A DNA stretch of 6,857 bases, taken from assembly GCA_946055175.1 (NCBI GenBank), contig CAMGET010000068.1, forward strand, positions 1 through 6,857, in the 5' to 3' direction. Below are positions 6,003 through 6,857 of the stretch, piece by piece; positions within the stretch are counted from its first letter, which is position 1; each line of letters opens with the position of its first letter. The notes below the pieces were generated by a model. The model saw only the letters and a list, made by a program, of their open reading frames with translations. It made no database searches and was not told the DNA's origin. Source of the DNA: an uncultured Roseburia sp. (GTDB lineage Bacteria; Bacillota; Clostridia; Lachnospirales; Lachnospiraceae). The position numbers were made by a program, and so were the translations under genes.

Positions 6003-6857
6003 ATGAAACGCACACTTTATTTAAAACTGATAGTCGGCTATCTGATTTTTATTTTACTGAGTTTCTTATCAGTAACTGTATTTATGTATCAGCGTTCCTA
6101 TCAGGAAATTCAAAAGCAAGAAGCGTCAAACCTGTACCGGGAAGCAAACGCCATTTCCGAAACCTATGCAGTAAACTATTTTTCCCACGCCCTGACGATG
6201 GAAGAGTTCCAACTTCAACTAGCCATTCAAAGTACCTACAATGACACTGCTATATGGATTGTTGATGTAAAGGGGAATGTACTATTAGATTCCTCTCATC
6301 GTTTTTCAAGCGGATATATGATTAAGGACTTTGATATTCTTGACTTTGGAAATCAGTATTACATGATTGGTGACTTCTATGGTTCCTTTTCAGAAAAGAC
6401 TTTAAGTGTGTTTACTCCAATTACAGTTGGCTATAAGGTACGCGGTTATGTTCTGATTCACAAACCAATGCAGAACCTTATTAACACAGCAAACAACCTG
6501 ACTGTAATTGGCTATCAAACACTTGGTTTTATTGCACTTGCAGCCCTTCTGGTTTTGATTCTGTTTACTTTGGTAATTTTTATACCGATTCGAAAAATTA
6601 TTAGTTCTGTGAACAACTATATGCAGGGTAATTTTGATACTCCCATTGAAGTTCCCTCAAATGATGAAATTGGCTATCTTGCCGCCTCCATTAACTATAT
6701 GGCAACAGAATTACATACCTTGGAAGATGACCAGAAAAAGTTTATTTCAAATGTTTCTCACGATTTCAGATCGCCGCTTACTTCTATTAAGGGTTACGTT
6801 GAGGCAATGTTAGATGGCACTATCCCGGTGGAAATACAAGAAAAGTATTTAAATATT
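6003..6857 (+). CDS. Membrane sensor histidine kinase, N-terminal 285 residues (runs off the window)
   Basis: The frame is open from the ATG at 6003 to the window edge with no stop, giving 285 residues. TM1 (about 8-29) and TM2 (about 169-195) enclose an extracytoplasmic sensor of about 138 residues. A HAMP linker follows (about 195-246, with 'PIRKII' and 'PSNDEIGYLAASINYMATEL'), then the start of the DHp domain with the H-box 'FISNVSHDFRSPLTSIKGY', where H253 is the phospho-acceptor. The ATP-binding catalytic domain lies beyond the edge. The sensor segment has 'IWIVDVKGNVLLDSS' and 'FTPITVGYKVRGYVLIHKP', resembling the PAS/Cache-type fold of many class I kinases, though the ligand is unknown. 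GGAGG (5992-5996) sits 6 nt before the ATG, a very strong site. It is the predicted partner of the regulator just upstream, likely at the plasma membrane and co-transcribed with it and mutS2. Confidence 0.94.
   Translation, partial: MKRTLYLKLIVGYLIFILLSFLSVTVFMYQRSYQEIQKQEASNLYREANAISETYAVNYFSHALTMEEFQLQLAIQSTYNDTAIWIVDVKGNVLLDSSHRFSSGYMIKDFDILDFGNQYYMIGDFYGSFSEKTLSVFTPITVGYKVRGYVLIHKPMQNLINTANNLTVIGYQTLGFIALAALLVLILFTLVIFIPIRKIISSVNNYMQGNFDTPIEVPSNDEIGYLAASINYMATELHTLEDDQKKFISNVSHDFRSPLTSIKGYVEAMLDGTIPVEIQEKYLNI

Noticed and set aside
1..6857. Mobile element, phage defence island or CRISPR
   Set aside because: All six genes belong to core or signalling families, gene order is tidy, and I saw no transposase, integrase, terminal inverted repeats, regular spaced repeats or toxin-antitoxin signature.

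Overview
The window looks like ordinary chromosome from a low-to-moderate GC Gram-positive bacterium of class Clostridia, most likely Lachnospiraceae. This rests on the gene families present (YhaM-type exoribonuclease, MutS2, a membrane-anchored HtrA-like PDZ protein, an OmpR/PhoB regulator with a 'DFRSPLT' kinase), strong purine-rich Shine-Dalgarno sites, sigma-A type promoters and AT-leaning codon use. The genus is not resolved. I see no rRNA, tRNA, CRISPR array, insertion sequence, integrase or phage gene.

Layout: two gene sets diverge from a 153-bp intergenic region (2734-2886) that carries back-to-back promoters, each with a perfect TATAAT. Leftward (minus strand, read from the centre outwards) are a membrane-anchored HtrA/trypsin-like PDZ protein with a degenerate catalytic triad (2733-1450), the YhaM-family 3'-5' exoribonuclease (1397-450), and the N-terminal part of an RlmD/RlmCD-type 23S rRNA uracil-C5 methyltransferase (383-1, cut by the window edge). 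The gaps are 52 and 66 nt, with no convincing terminator, so one transcript is plausible. A 31-nt stem-loop sits between yhaM and the methyltransferase gene. Rightward (plus strand) are mutS2 (2887-5271), an OmpR/PhoB-type response regulator (5289-5990), and a membrane sensor histidine kinase cut by the right edge (6003-6857). Their gaps are 17 and 12 nt, which strongly suggests an operon.

How the genes may work together: three of the six proteins act on RNA or ribosomes. YhaM trims RNA from the 3' end, RlmD modifies 23S rRNA, and MutS2 (called RqcU in Bacillus subtilis) splits collided ribosomes. The regulator and kinase form a classical two-component pair for an unidentified extracellular signal. 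The HtrA-like protein is probably an extracytoplasmic PDZ sensor or scaffold rather than a working protease.

I found no clear new multi-gene system. The points most worth a second look are the loss of the catalytic His and Asp in the HtrA-like protein, the loss of the LDxR motif in the SMR domain of MutS2, the hairpin ahead of the methyltransferase gene, and the tight coupling of mutS2 to a two-component system.
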